This document shows, in pieces, positions 16,649 through 26,599 of a stretch of DNA of 64,000 nucleotides; the stretch's first letter is position 1; every line of letters begins with the position of its first letter. The position numbers were made by a program, and so were the translations under genes. Source of the DNA: Pedobacter panaciterrae (lineage in GTDB: Bacteria; Bacteroidota; Bacteroidia; Sphingobacteriales; Sphingobacteriaceae). The stretch covers positions 558,001-622,000 of the forward strand of contig NZ_JABMKW010000008.1 in assembly GCF_013204795.1 (NCBI RefSeq). Reading direction: 5' to 3'. The notes beneath the pieces were generated by a model. The model ran no database searches. It was given only the letters and a program-made list of their open reading frames with translations, and was not told the DNA's origin.

Positions 16649-17893
16649 ATGGTAGACTTTAATCGTTTCACATTACCCAACGGACTTCGAGTGCTTGTGC
16701 ACGAAGATGATACAACGCCAATGGCGGTATTAAATATCCTTTACGATGTTGGTGCTCGCGATGAGGAGCAAGACAGGACCGGGTTTGCTCACTTATTTGA
16801 ACACCTGATGTTTGGTGGTTCTGTAAATATTCCCAGTTATGATGAGCCTTTGCAAAGAGTAGGCGGAGAGAATAATGCCTTTACTAGTAACGACATTACT
16901 AACTATTACATTACCCTTCCGGCTGTAAATCTGGAAACTGCCTTTTGGTTAGAAAGTGATAGGATGCTAAGCCTTGCCTTTTCAGAAAAAAGTTTGGAAA
17001 CACAGCGTAACGTAGTTTGCGAAGAGTTTAAACAACGTTATCTGAATCAGCCATATGGCGATGTTTGGTTAAAGTTAAGACCACTGGCTTATAAAAAACA
17101 CCCTTACCAATGGGCAACTATAGGTCAGGACCTAAAGCAGATTGAAGATGCAAAAATGGAAGATGTTAAAGCATTTTTCAAAAAACACTATAACCCCCAA
17201 AATGCCATAATGGTTGTTGGTGGTAATGTTAAAACTGAAGATGTTAAGGCACTTGCCGAGAAATGGTTTGCACCTATTCCTGCCGGAGATAAATATAACA
17301 GAAACCTTCCTCAGGAACCATTACAAACCGAGGAACGCAAGGAAACAGTTAAGGCTGATGTTCCATTGAATGCCATTTACATGGCTTTTAAAATGCCTGC
17401 CCGACAAGATTCTGAGTATCAAAGTTTCGATCTGATGTCTGATATTCTTTCACAAGGACAGTCGTCAAGATTGTACAATAGTTTATTAAAAGAGCAACAA
17501 TTATTTAGTGATATACATGCTTATGTTACCAGCAGTATAGATGAAGGTCTATTTGTAGTTGAAGGAAAGCTTGTTCAAGGTGTAACCGTTGAAGCTGCAG
17601 AGGCTTCGATATGGGCTGAACTAACAAAACTAACACAGCATGAAGTTACAGACGAAGAAATCACCAAGGTGAAGAATAAATCTGAATCTATTATGGTCTT
17701 TGCTGAAATGAGTCTTTTAGATAAAGCCATGAATCTTGCCTATTATGAATTGCTGGGTGATGCCAATGGACTCAATACCGAAATAGATAAGTACTTAGCT
17801 GTTACCCCTCAGGGCATTCTTCAAGCCGCTAAAAATACCTTTGTAAAAGAGCAATGTTCAACTTTATATTATTTAAACGCCAAAGATGCTTAA
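16649..17893 (+). CDS. M16 zinc peptidase, catalytic subunit
   Basis: Pitrilysin-type metallopeptidase of 414 residues. The inverted zinc motif H-L-F-E-H (His48, Glu51, His52) is present, with the distal glutamate in C-E-E-F-K-Q-R. No signal peptide is visible, suggesting a cytoplasmic processing or peptide-clearing peptidase. It overlaps the next gene by 8 bases; together they form the usual active/inactive M16 pair, like the mitochondrial processing peptidase subunits. Confidence 0.9.
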   Translation: MVDFNRFTLPNGLRVLVHEDDTTPMAVLNILYDVGARDEEQDRTGFAHLFEHLMFGGSVNIPSYDEPLQRVGGENNAFTSNDITNYYITLPAVNLETAFWLESDRMLSLAFSEKSLETQRNVVCEEFKQRYLNQPYGDVWLKLRPLAYKKHPYQWATIGQDLKQIEDAKMEDVKAFFKKHYNPQNAIMVVGGNVKTEDVKALAEKWFAPIPAGDKYNRNLPQEPLQTEERKETVKADVPLNAIYMAFKMPARQDSEYQSFDLMSDILSQGQSSRLYNSLLKEQQLFSDIHAYVTSSIDEGLFVVEGKLVQGVTVEAAEASIWAELTKLTQHEVTDEEITKVKNKSESIMVFAEMSLLDKAMNLAYYELLGDANGLNTEIDKYLAVTPQGILQAAKNTFVKEQCSTLYYLNAKDA

Positions 17894-19160
17894 TCGTACA
17901 CTAGCCCCGGAATCATTACAGGTTAATGAGATCAAATTTTTAGAGCCTTTAGCCCAACATCTTGACAATGGCATACCTGTTTTTACCATTAATGCAGGTA
18001 AACAGGAGCTGGTAAGGATAGAGTTTATATTCGAAAATGTAAACTGGGATGCATCAAAGCCATTACAAGCCGTAGGAGTTAGTCATTTGATCAACAATGG
18101 TACTGCTAAGTTGAGCGCTAAGGAAATTGCTGATAAAGTAGATTATTATGGTGCATTTTTACAAACTGAATATGGAGCGGATCAGTCTAGCGTAAAACTA
18201 TATACGCTTAACAAACACCTGCAATCAGTACTGCCTATTTTAAGATCAATCTTAAATGAAAGTATTTTCCCTGAGCAGGAACTGGCTATTTTTGTTCAGA
18301 ATCAAAAACAATCCCTACAGGTAAATCTTCAAAAAAATGATTTTCTAGCCAGAAGACAATTTGCAAATTCAATTTTTGGCAATACACCTTATGGATCAAA
18401 TATCGATGCTGAGGATTACGATGCCCTAAAAAGGGAAGACCTGATCAACTATTTTAAAGCTGCTTTTAAACCAGAGAATTGTACCGTAATAGCTGCCGGA
18501 AAGTTCGAAGAAAAGGAATTCGCGATACTAAATAACGTTTTTGGAAAACAGTGGGAAAATACTGAATTCTCTGTAATCAATAAATTTACATTTGAAGCAA
18601 GCCCTAAAGGCGAACTTTTAATTGAAAGGCCAGAAGCCATCCAATCTGCCATTAGAATGGGAGCTTTAAGTATTAGCAGAAATCACCATGATTTTCCTGG
18701 ATTTCAGGTGCTAAACTGTTTGCTAGGAGGTTATTTTGGATCACGGCTAATGGCCAATATCCGCGAAGATAAAGGCTATACTTACGGAATAGGCTCGGCT
18801 GTTGTTTCTTTAAGAGATGCCGGATATTTCTTTATTGCAACCGAAGTAGGAGCTGAGGTATGCAACAATGCTCTTATTGAGATCGAAAAAGAAATTAACT
18901 TGTTAAAAACCGAATTGATTGCTGATCAGGAGTTAGACCTTGTACGTAATTATATGCTCGGTTCTATGCTTGGTAGTTTAGAAAATGCATTTTCTCATGC
19001 AGATAAATTTAAGAATGTTTATTTCTCAGGACTTGATCATAACTATTACGAAAACTACATCACAACAGTAAAAACAATTACCTCACAAGAATTGAAAGAT
19101 CTGGCTGGTAAATACTTAGACACAGACACCTTTACCAAGGTAATTGTAGGTAAGAAATAA
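17886..19160 (+). CDS. M16 peptidase-like, non-catalytic partner
   Basis: 424-residue M16-fold protein in which the HxxEH zinc motif is lost: the matching position reads S-H-L-I-N-N-G-T. The C-terminal R-E-D-K-G-Y-T-Y-G segment, which in the family contacts substrate, is kept. It starts 8 bases inside the catalytic gene, so the two are translationally coupled and probably form a heterodimer. Confidence 0.88.
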   Translation: MLNRTLAPESLQVNEIKFLEPLAQHLDNGIPVFTINAGKQELVRIEFIFENVNWDASKPLQAVGVSHLINNGTAKLSAKEIADKVDYYGAFLQTEYGADQSSVKLYTLNKHLQSVLPILRSILNESIFPEQELAIFVQNQKQSLQVNLQKNDFLARRQFANSIFGNTPYGSNIDAEDYDALKREDLINYFKAAFKPENCTVIAAGKFEEKEFAILNNVFGKQWENTEFSVINKFTFEASPKGELLIERPEAIQSAIRMGALSISRNHHDFPGFQVLNCLLGGYFGSRLMANIREDKGYTYGIGSAVVSLRDAGYFFIATEVGAEVCNNALIEIEKEINLLKTELIADQELDLVRNYMLGSMLGSLENAFSHADKFKNVYFSGLDHNYYENYITTVKTITSQELKDLAGKYLDTDTFTKVIVGKK

Positions 19161-19166
19161 AAATAG

Positions 19167-19191
19167 GGCTGTATTAATGTGTGATACAGCC
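19167..19191. terminator. Bidirectional terminator between convergent genes
   Basis: GGCTGTAT (19167-19174) pairs with ATACAGCC (19184-19191). On the minus strand a T-rich run follows, so it chiefly serves the DUF3857 operon; on the plus strand it lies 7 bases past the M16 stop. Confidence 0.7.
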
Positions 19192-21087
19192 TTATTCAAT
19201 TTTGGCAAGAATACCTTTTTGCTTATCTGCCTGATAGATTTTTTTAGAAAATGCTACATAGTCATTGTATTTCTCTGGCGGATATTTTTTGTTGTTAATC
19301 GTTTTTGTCCGGCTATAAATAAGACTGTTATCTTTTTGTACCACTTTGGCTGTGTACTTGCCAAACTCCGATTCAATCACAACATCTTTAGGCATAAACT
19401 CTACTTTGTAACCTTTAGGAATATTATAAATAATCTCATCTTCATCAGAGTAGCCATATTTTACATTGAAATAAGTCTTCCGGTTTTCAATAGGAGTAAC
19501 CGCACTCTCTTGCCGATTCGTCATATTTAAAGTAAGGAATAACTTATCGCCTCCTTTAGTTAAGATCTGTGAGGCTTTTAGATCTACTTTTTCATTCAGA
19601 ACAGCAGCCTCTTTATTTGGCTGATTAAAGCTAAATGAGCTGATCTGCATGTTCGGTATACTAAGAGAGTTCATTAAGCTTTTCCTTTGCTCAGTCGGCT
19701 CAATCAATGTCATTCTCAGATTTTCTTCATACTGCGCAAAGCCATATTGGGTTTCAAGGCTAATATTTGCAGAACCCTCCTCATCAAAATTCACCTTTGT
19801 TATGCGTTTCTGATAGTTGTTGGCCGGGCTATAATAAGGTGTTTGAGCTAATTTACCTCCAGCTTCTGTCACCAGCAAAACTGTTCTGTCTGAATTGTCG
19901 TTTCCTATATAACCCATTGGTACAAACTGGCTTGTGCATTCCAGCCATGTGGTATCTTTTTCCAGAGGTACACAAAGTATCATGTGATTTGCCTGGCTTA
20001 GACTTGCAAATTTTTTATTCAGCGACGGCATATCATTCCCGATAACTACGAGGTTAGATTTTATACCTGCTTCTTGTAATAGAGCTTTCATGTAGTTAGA
20101 CAAAGCTTTACAGTCACCATAGTTTACGGCCGCAACCTTTTCAGCTGCAATAGGCTTGTAGCCACCAATACCCAATTGCACACCAACATATCTGGTATTC
20201 GATTGCAAATAGTTGTATAATAGTTTTATTTTGTCTTTCGGCGTTGCAGCGCCTTTAATTAGGTTTTGAACTTTTAATTTTACAGATTCAGGCAATGCCT
20301 GTGCTCCATTATTTAAGCCAGAAAGCCATGCCCCCAGGTTATCCCAGTTTTCAATGTTCGCCTTAGAGTTATCATATTCAAACTGATTTGGTGCCAAAGT
20401 TACCCACGGGCTTACATCAGCTATGCCAGCGCTCATCGGCTCATACTCAAGTGCTTTCACATTCTCACAGCTCCATTTGTATTGTATTTTGTCTTTTACC
20501 TTTAAAGAATCAGTTTTAAGTCCGGTACTTTTAAGGTATTTGAAAGTCATGGTTTCAGGAATTCTGAAAGTGTATTCCGATTTTTCTACTGCTGCCCCCC
20601 AGGAACTCACCGGTTTCCAGGACGGGTAAAAACGTATTCCACTATACTCAGTGCTATAACTGTATTCTATAGTATAAGGATAGTTGTTATATAAGAAATC
20701 CAGAAATTTAACTCTGCTGTCTTCATAAAGAGAGCCGCTCGAGACTGCACTTCTGTCCTTAAAATCGCTGCTCTTATACTCCTTAACTTTGCTACCCTTA
20801 CTATCGTATAGTGTGGCTTTTAAATTGTAAACATTAGAGAATTTATCGTAGAATTCATACATGTTCGATGCGCCTTCTGCACTCTTATTTAATAAGGTTA
20901 CAGCAATTTTATAGTCGTAAACGGCATTCCCTGGGTTCTTTATATCATAAGTTTGGTTCTCGTATCTAATCACCAATGAAGCATCCTTAAGTAAATCAGG
21001 GGGGATTTTATTTACATCATATATACCTTGTGACTTAGTTTCTTTAATAAGAAACAAGCCAATCACAAAAAGTATTACTATTCTCAT
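19192..21087 (-). CDS. DUF3857/transglutaminase-like exported protein
   Basis: 631-residue secreted protein with a signal peptide (I-V-I-L-F-V-I-G-L-F-L-I). It has an N-terminal DUF3857-type beta region, a transglutaminase-core segment with Y-G-D-C-K-A (Cys326), a later N-H-M-I-L histidine, and a C-terminal beta domain. The third triad position reads L-E-C rather than the usual Asp, so cysteine peptidase or transferase activity is likely but unproven. Second gene of a pair, 2 bases after its homologue. Confidence 0.85.
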   Translation of the reverse strand: MRIVILFVIGLFLIKETKSQGIYDVNKIPPDLLKDASLVIRYENQTYDIKNPGNAVYDYKIAVTLLNKSAEGASNMYEFYDKFSNVYNLKATLYDSKGSKVKEYKSSDFKDRSAVSSGSLYEDSRVKFLDFLYNNYPYTIEYSYSTEYSGIRFYPSWKPVSSWGAAVEKSEYTFRIPETMTFKYLKSTGLKTDSLKVKDKIQYKWSCENVKALEYEPMSAGIADVSPWVTLAPNQFEYDNSKANIENWDNLGAWLSGLNNGAQALPESVKLKVQNLIKGAATPKDKIKLLYNYLQSNTRYVGVQLGIGGYKPIAAEKVAAVNYGDCKALSNYMKALLQEAGIKSNLVVIGNDMPSLNKKFASLSQANHMILCVPLEKDTTWLECTSQFVPMGYIGNDNSDRTVLLVTEAGGKLAQTPYYSPANNYQKRITKVNFDEEGSANISLETQYGFAQYEENLRMTLIEPTEQRKSLMNSLSIPNMQISSFSFNQPNKEAAVLNEKVDLKASQILTKGGDKLFLTLNMTNRQESAVTPIENRKTYFNVKYGYSDEDEIIYNIPKGYKVEFMPKDVVIESEFGKYTAKVVQKDNSLIYSRTKTINNKKYPPEKYNDYVAFSKKIYQADKQKGILAKIE

Positions 21088-21089
21088 CT

Positions 21090-23093
21090 CTAGCTCTTTT
21101 TAAGTACAATTTGTTCAGACTGCTTTCTTACAATATTTTTAAACAGTTCCTTAATGTAATGGTATTCTTCGGGGGTATAAAGTGATTTTTTAAGCACTAT
21201 TTTGCTGCTAATCACCATTTTTCCAGGTTCACCGGCAAACAGAAAAGTAAATGATGCAGATTCTTCAGGTAGTATGATTTTTTCATTTTTTGGTGTTTTG
21301 TCTACCTGGTATTCCTTAGGGTAATCAATAGTAATTCTAACCACTTCTTCAGTCGGGTGGCCAAAATCTACCGGGAAATTTCTCTCCTCTAACTTGAATG
21401 GATTCTCTTTAGTCCTTTCGTAAAGGAGCGGAGTGAAATAAATTAAGTTTCCAGCCTCTTCTACATTGTCTTCAATATTGACGTCCATACTTTCAATAAG
21501 GGATTCATTAAGGTTCGTAAGGTTCTCTATCTTATAGTTTTTTATACCTAAACCGGGTTTCCCATTTTTATAACTTTTAAGAAAGTCATCCTCATTTGAA
21601 GCAGATTGATAGCTGTTTCTTCTACTAAAGGCCTCATAATTTGTAGTGGATAAATACATTTTACCACTAATCTTATTCTCTCCGTCAAGAGTTAAGAGGT
21701 AATTAATATTCTTTCTGCTAATTGTGGGGTCCTCGAGCGAGATCCATTCAGCAGTCTCATCAGCTAAATTTACTTTTAATCCTTCATGGGACAGATTATC
21801 AAAAGCAATCATATCTGGCATATGATTTTTATCAGTAGCATCTAAAAGGATGGTTTTTTCGCCAATTTGAACTCCAACAATTACATTGTTAAATTTTGTG
21901 ATCATTGGAAAACCAGGATGGGCACCATTAGATCTTGTACTCAATAAAATAGGAAAAGCATTAACTTTTGCTTCTGATAATAAAGTAAGTAAACACAGGT
22001 TTACATCAGCAGAGTTCCCACTTTTCTTTTCAAATACGGTTTTAGGATTTGTTTCTGAAGTAGAGAAGTCGTCATCATGATTAAATTTGATGTTATTTTT
22101 TACATAGTTAAAAACTAGTTGAACTATAGTATCCTGATTGGTGTTTATTTTAATTATATCTTTCAATAATGTTTTGCTGTAACTCCTTTTATTTATAAAC
22201 AAGCCAAAGTTTTCGTCTTCTTTTAGCCCCTTCACAATTTTTGGCCATGTCGAAGTAACGTCACGGTAAACCTCACCAGGTACAGTTACCGAACTTAATT
22301 CAAATCCAACTTTACTAACATAATCTTCCATTGTTGTAATGAAATTTTCTGTTTTTAAACCTGGAACATTTTCAACCTGATAATGTAATTTTAATGAAGT
22401 TGTATTTAAAGTGCCAGATGCTGAAATGAAGGATTCGTTAACCCTTTCCTCTTTTGGATTGATAAATAGAAACCCTCCAGCAGTAATTTTATATTTAAAA
22501 TATTCTGGAATTTTGATCTCATATGCTGAATATAGCATTGGAATTTCCTTCTGGAAACGCCATGATCTCAGGGTAAATATAAAGTCCGATTTAATCTTAT
22601 ATTTAAATTCCACTATAGATCCTTCTTTAACATTAGGTAATGCAAACTTTTTTAGGGTATAGTTCTTATCTTGCTTCTCAGAAAACTTCGATTCTTTGCT
22701 TAATTTGCTGGTAACAATTTTACCTGCTTCAAGGTTATAGGTAGCACCATCCGTGTACTCCAAATTTTGCTCGCTACCATTTTGCTTATACAATTGAATT
22801 TCAAGATTTGCATAATCGTAACCGGTTTTGTTAATGATCTTGTATCGGGTATGACGTTCAAAAACATAAATGAAATTGCCCGTTTTTGCACTAAATTCAA
22901 ACCAACCTCTTCCGACATCAAATAATGCTACCGCAGAGGCCGCCGAATCTGCGCCATTAACCTTAGTATCAAATTCATTAAGGTCAACTTTACCATACTT
23001 AAAGGTTCTTGGTTTTACTTCTTTTTCCTGGGAGTAAGCACATAGGTTTGCTACTAAAAGCAATCCGAATAGAACAGATTTTATCGCATTCAT
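21090..23093 (-). CDS. DUF3857 transglutaminase-like protein, degenerate active site
   Basis: 667-residue homologue of the next gene, with a signal peptide (S-V-L-F-G-L-L-L-V-A-N-L-C-A-Y). The segment aligned with the transglutaminase core reads G-N-S-A-D-V-N: Ser361 replaces the catalytic cysteine and Asn403 replaces the catalytic histidine (K-F-N-N-V-I-V). Only the aspartate (L-L-D-A-T-D) remains. Such forms recur in Bacteroidetes and may bind rather than cleave. It forms a two-gene operon with an apparently active partner. Confidence 0.85.
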   Translation of the reverse strand: MNAIKSVLFGLLLVANLCAYSQEKEVKPRTFKYGKVDLNEFDTKVNGADSAASAVALFDVGRGWFEFSAKTGNFIYVFERHTRYKIINKTGYDYANLEIQLYKQNGSEQNLEYTDGATYNLEAGKIVTSKLSKESKFSEKQDKNYTLKKFALPNVKEGSIVEFKYKIKSDFIFTLRSWRFQKEIPMLYSAYEIKIPEYFKYKITAGGFLFINPKEERVNESFISASGTLNTTSLKLHYQVENVPGLKTENFITTMEDYVSKVGFELSSVTVPGEVYRDVTSTWPKIVKGLKEDENFGLFINKRSYSKTLLKDIIKINTNQDTIVQLVFNYVKNNIKFNHDDDFSTSETNPKTVFEKKSGNSADVNLCLLTLLSEAKVNAFPILLSTRSNGAHPGFPMITKFNNVIVGVQIGEKTILLDATDKNHMPDMIAFDNLSHEGLKVNLADETAEWISLEDPTISRKNINYLLTLDGENKISGKMYLSTTNYEAFSRRNSYQSASNEDDFLKSYKNGKPGLGIKNYKIENLTNLNESLIESMDVNIEDNVEEAGNLIYFTPLLYERTKENPFKLEERNFPVDFGHPTEEVVRITIDYPKEYQVDKTPKNEKIILPEESASFTFLFAGEPGKMVISSKIVLKKSLYTPEEYHYIKELFKNIVRKQSEQIVLKKS

Positions 23094-23190
23094 GAGAGTG
23101 TAATTTGTTTAACAATAATAAGGTATATCCCAATAACAAAGAGAATAATTTTTTTTCATAATTAATCTCTTTGTAGAATATATTTACATT

Positions 23191-24951
23191 ATGAACCACA
23201 AGCTAATATACCTATCTGTTTTTCTACTGTTAAGTCAGCTAAGTTTCGCTCAGGATAAAGCAAAATATAAGGTCTGGAATCCTTCAAATGATACTATAAA
23301 TGTTTTGGAAGGTCAGGGCTGGACAAAAAATCTAAAAGATTATTATGATCGCTTACCGTCAAAAGCCGAAGGAATAGTACGCCCAGAGGTATGGAAGTTA
23401 TCAAAGAACAATGCTGGTGTAAACCTGCGTTTCCGCACAAATTCGAATGAAATCATCGTAAAGTATGCTGTCAAAGGCAATCTGCAGCTTTCGCACATGC
23501 CGGCCACAGGCGTAAGTGGTGTTGATCTATATGCAAAGGACAGAGATGGCAGGTGGCTTTGGAGTGCTGGCGCTTTCTCTTTTGGCGATACCATTACTTA
23601 TCGCTTTAATAACTTAGAACAGGTTAATAACCCAGATCGGGAATACACACTTTACCTACCACTGTACAACGCTGTGAAATGGTTGGAAATCTATGTGCCT
23701 AATGAAAAATCGTTTACGCCCGTGCCCCTGCATCAGGAAAAACCGATAGTGGTTTATGGTACTTCAATAGCGCAAGGTGCTTGTGCAACCAGACCTGGTT
23801 TGGCATGGACATCCATATTGCAACGCAAGTTAGACCAGCCCGTAATTAACCTTGGTTTTTCTGGCAATGGCCGTTTAGAAAAAGAAGTAGTTGATTTACT
23901 TACAGAAATTGATGCTAAATTATATGTGTTAGATTGTTTACCTAATCTTATCTCTATATCGAAAGAAGATCTTACATCAAGAATTGAAGCCTCTGTACTT
24001 CAATTGCAAGCAAAGAGACCAGGAGTTCCCATTCTGTTAACAGAGCACGATGGTTATACAGATGAGCTGATAAGCCCTAAAAGGAAAACTGATTATGATA
24101 ATCCAAATATTACCTTAAACGAGGCATTTAAACAATTAAAGACAAAAGGAATAAAAAACATCTACCTGCTTTCAAAGAATGAGATAGGCCACGACATCGA
24201 GAGTACTGTTGATGGCGTTCATCCTAATGATATTGGAATGATGAACTATGCAAATGCATACGAGAAGATCATCAAAAAGATATTAAACCAGCCAGAGGGA
24301 AATATCAGTACAACCAAACCGACTACACAATATCGCGAGCTTCCTGGATATGATTGGGAAAAGAGACATAATCAGGTACTAAATCATAATAAAACCAATC
24401 CGCCCAAGTTGATTTTTATAGGCAATTCCATCACCCATTTCTGGTCTGGTGAACCCTTGGCACATGTTGCAAGAGGGACCGAATCATGGAATAAATATTT
24501 TAAAGATAGGAACCCTCTAAACATGGGCTTTGGCTGGGATAGGATAGAGAATGTTCTTTGGCGTGTTTATCACGGAGAACTGGATGGATTTTCAGCTAAG
24601 CAAATTGTATTGATGATTGGTACAAACAATTTGCAGTTTAATACTGATGATGAGATAGCCGAAGGGTTAACGGTTCTTATAACAGCGATAAAAGTGAGAC
24701 AACCGGGGGCAAAAATTCTTGTGCTCGGTTTGCTTCCACGCAGAGAAATGGAAGCCAGGGTTGCTAAATTAAATCTGTTGTACGCTAAAATAGCACTGAA
24801 CTTAAAAGTTCAATATGCTGATGCTGGAAGTCTTTTGCTTAATACAAAGAAAAAAGTAAATGAAGCACTTTTTACCGATGGATTACATCCTAACGCACAG
24901 GGCTACGAAAAACTGGGAGCTTTTATTAATAAACAGATTACCAATAATTAA
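23191..24951 (+). CDS. Two-domain SGNH/GDSL hydrolase
   Basis: 586-residue secreted protein with signal peptide (F-L-L-L-S-Q-L-S-F-A). An N-terminal beta domain (about residues 30-175) contains the G-V-D-L-Y motif. The first SGNH hydrolase follows, with nucleophile Ser192 in Y-G-T-S-I-A-Q-G and D-G-V-H-P-N. The second is near residues 405-580, with Ser413 in G-N-S-I-T-H-F-W, G-T-N-N, and a D-G-L-H-P-N catalytic pair. Both look intact, suggesting an esterase that removes acyl groups from glycans. Next to GH109, GH29 and sulfatase genes. Confidence 0.9.
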   Translation: MNHKLIYLSVFLLLSQLSFAQDKAKYKVWNPSNDTINVLEGQGWTKNLKDYYDRLPSKAEGIVRPEVWKLSKNNAGVNLRFRTNSNEIIVKYAVKGNLQLSHMPATGVSGVDLYAKDRDGRWLWSAGAFSFGDTITYRFNNLEQVNNPDREYTLYLPLYNAVKWLEIYVPNEKSFTPVPLHQEKPIVVYGTSIAQGACATRPGLAWTSILQRKLDQPVINLGFSGNGRLEKEVVDLLTEIDAKLYVLDCLPNLISISKEDLTSRIEASVLQLQAKRPGVPILLTEHDGYTDELISPKRKTDYDNPNITLNEAFKQLKTKGIKNIYLLSKNEIGHDIESTVDGVHPNDIGMMNYANAYEKIIKKILNQPEGNISTTKPTTQYRELPGYDWEKRHNQVLNHNKTNPPKLIFIGNSITHFWSGEPLAHVARGTESWNKYFKDRNPLNMGFGWDRIENVLWRVYHGELDGFSAKQIVLMIGTNNLQFNTDDEIAEGLTVLITAIKVRQPGAKILVLGLLPRREMEARVAKLNLLYAKIALNLKVQYADAGSLLLNTKKKVNEALFTDGLHPNAQGYEKLGAFINKQITNN

Positions 24952-24984
24952 GCGAAATAATATTACGCCTGTAAAATGAAATTT

Positions 24985-25000
24985 ACGCAACCGTTTGTGT
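24985..25000. promoter_or_regulatory. LacI-type operator upstream of GH109
   Basis: ACGCAACCGTTTGTGT is close to the LacI/GalR-family operator shape ACGCAAACGTTTGCGT, a near palindrome centred on CG. It lies about 100 bases before the GH109 start. No LacI-family gene is in the window. Confidence 0.45.
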
Positions 25001-25101
25001 GAAAAAAACTTTTCACGCCTGCCCATAAGCTGTGTATATTGGTGGTATAAACTAATTTGACTTCTGGTCGAACAACCATTCTTAACCATATAAAACACAA
25101 G

Positions 25102-26529
25102 ATGAAACCAAACCGTAGAAAATTTTTACAACAACTGGCAATTGGTTCCGGAGCAGTAGCTATCGGCCTTCCTACATTTGCCAATGAAAATGCGCCAAGC
25201 GATCATGAACTGGCAGCAGCATTAAATCAGGGTAATAGCAGTCAGAGATTCAATATGAGTGGATATGCCGCTCCAAAAATTGATAAAGTAAGGGTTGGAA
25301 TTATAGGTCTCGGAATGAGAGGGCCGGGTGCGGTTTCCAGATTGTCACATATAGAAGGAGTAGAGATCAAAGCACTTTGCGACAAATTACCTGCAAGAGC
25401 CTCAGCTGCACAAAAATACCTTACTGATAAAGGTCTTACTAAAGCAAAAGAATACTCTGGCGAAGATGGCTGGAAAGAAATGATTGAAAAAGAGGATCTT
25501 GATTTGGTTTATATCTGTACACCCTGGCATTACCATACTCCAATGGCTGTGTATGCTATGGAACATGGAAAACACGCCGCAACTGAGGTTCCGGCAGCAC
25601 TCACTCTTGAAGATTGCTGGAAACTGGTAGAAACATCAGAGAAAACGCGCAAGCATTGTATGATGCTGGAGAACTGCTGTTATGATTTCTTCGAAATGCT
25701 AACATTAAACATGGCCCGCAATGGTATGTTTGGTGAATTAATTCATGCTGAAGGTGCATATATCCATAACCTGTTGGGGTTAAACTTCGATAAAAATGGT
25801 TATGCAGACATGTGGAGGTTAAAAGAAAACATCAATTATAACGGTAACATTTATCCAACTCATGGTTTAGGCCCAATTGCACAATGTTTAAATATTAACA
25901 GGGGTGATAAAATGGATTATTTGGTGTCCATGTCGACCAATGATTTCCATATGGCTCATGAGGCTGAAGAAAGAGCCAAAAAAGATGATTTTTACAAACA
26001 ATTTGTAGGTAAAAACTATCGTGGTAATATGAATACTACAACCATCAGAACAGCTAAGGGAAAAACAATGATGTTACAACATGATGTAACCTCACCAAGA
26101 ATCTATTCCAGAATTCACCTGCTTAGCGGAACTAAAGGATTTGCCAGTAAATGGCCGGAACCTGAACGTATCTCGTTTGGCGAAGAATGGGTAACTGAAG
26201 ATGGATTAAAGAAATTGTATGATACTTACAGCCCTCCAATTATTAAACATGTTGGAGAAATCGGTAAAAAGATTGGTGGCCATGGTGGTATGGACTTTAT
26301 CATGGACTGGCGTTTAATTGATTGCCTGCGCAATGGATTACCCCTTGACCAAAACGTTTACGATGCTGCATCATGGAGCTGCATAGTACCATTAAGTAAA
26401 AAATCAGTATCTAAAAAATCGGGAAGTGTTGATGTGCCTGATTTTACCAGAGGAGCATGGACTAGCAATGCTCCTGTAAACCTAACACTAGATGGTGGTG
26501 GTAACACTACTGTTAGAAGTGTTAAATAG
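25102..26529 (+). CDS. GH109-type Gfo/Idh/MocA exported oxidoreductase-fold glycosidase
   Basis: 475-residue protein from the ATG at 25102. It opens with a twin-arginine motif (N-R-R-K-F-L-Q-Q-L) and hydrophobic stretch, so it is Tat-exported. The NAD-binding core shows V-R-V-G-I-I-G-L-G-M-R-G. A C-T-P-W-H-Y-H motif and T-E-V-P-A-A follow. Those and the later T-H-G-L-G-P match glycosyl hydrolase family 109, which uses NAD+ to split alpha-N-acetylgalactosamine links. An upstream in-frame ATG at 25057 would add 15 codons before the RR motif and is less likely. Ends at a strong terminator shared with the fucosidase gene. Confidence 0.87.
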   Translation: MKPNRRKFLQQLAIGSGAVAIGLPTFANENAPSDHELAAALNQGNSSQRFNMSGYAAPKIDKVRVGIIGLGMRGPGAVSRLSHIEGVEIKALCDKLPARASAAQKYLTDKGLTKAKEYSGEDGWKEMIEKEDLDLVYICTPWHYHTPMAVYAMEHGKHAATEVPAALTLEDCWKLVETSEKTRKHCMMLENCCYDFFEMLTLNMARNGMFGELIHAEGAYIHNLLGLNFDKNGYADMWRLKENINYNGNIYPTHGLGPIAQCLNINRGDKMDYLVSMSTNDFHMAHEAEERAKKDDFYKQFVGKNYRGNMNTTTIRTAKGKTMMLQHDVTSPRIYSRIHLLSGTKGFASKWPEPERISFGEEWVTEDGLKKLYDTYSPPIIKHVGEIGKKIGGHGGMDFIMDWRLIDCLRNGLPLDQNVYDAASWSCIVPLSKKSVSKKSGSVDVPDFTRGAWTSNAPVNLTLDGGGNTTVRSVK

Positions 26530-26543
26530 TAGCCGTCTCAAAT

Positions 26544-26586
26544 AAAAAGGAGGGTGTATCATAAATCATGATACACCCTCCTTTTT
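26544..26586. terminator. Bidirectional terminator, GH109 / fucosidase
   Basis: A near-perfect 19-bp stem (26544-26562 with 26568-26586) with a 5-base loop. An A run opens it and a T run closes it, so it works in both directions between convergent genes. Confidence 0.9.
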
Positions 26587-26599
26587 ATAGAACAAAATC

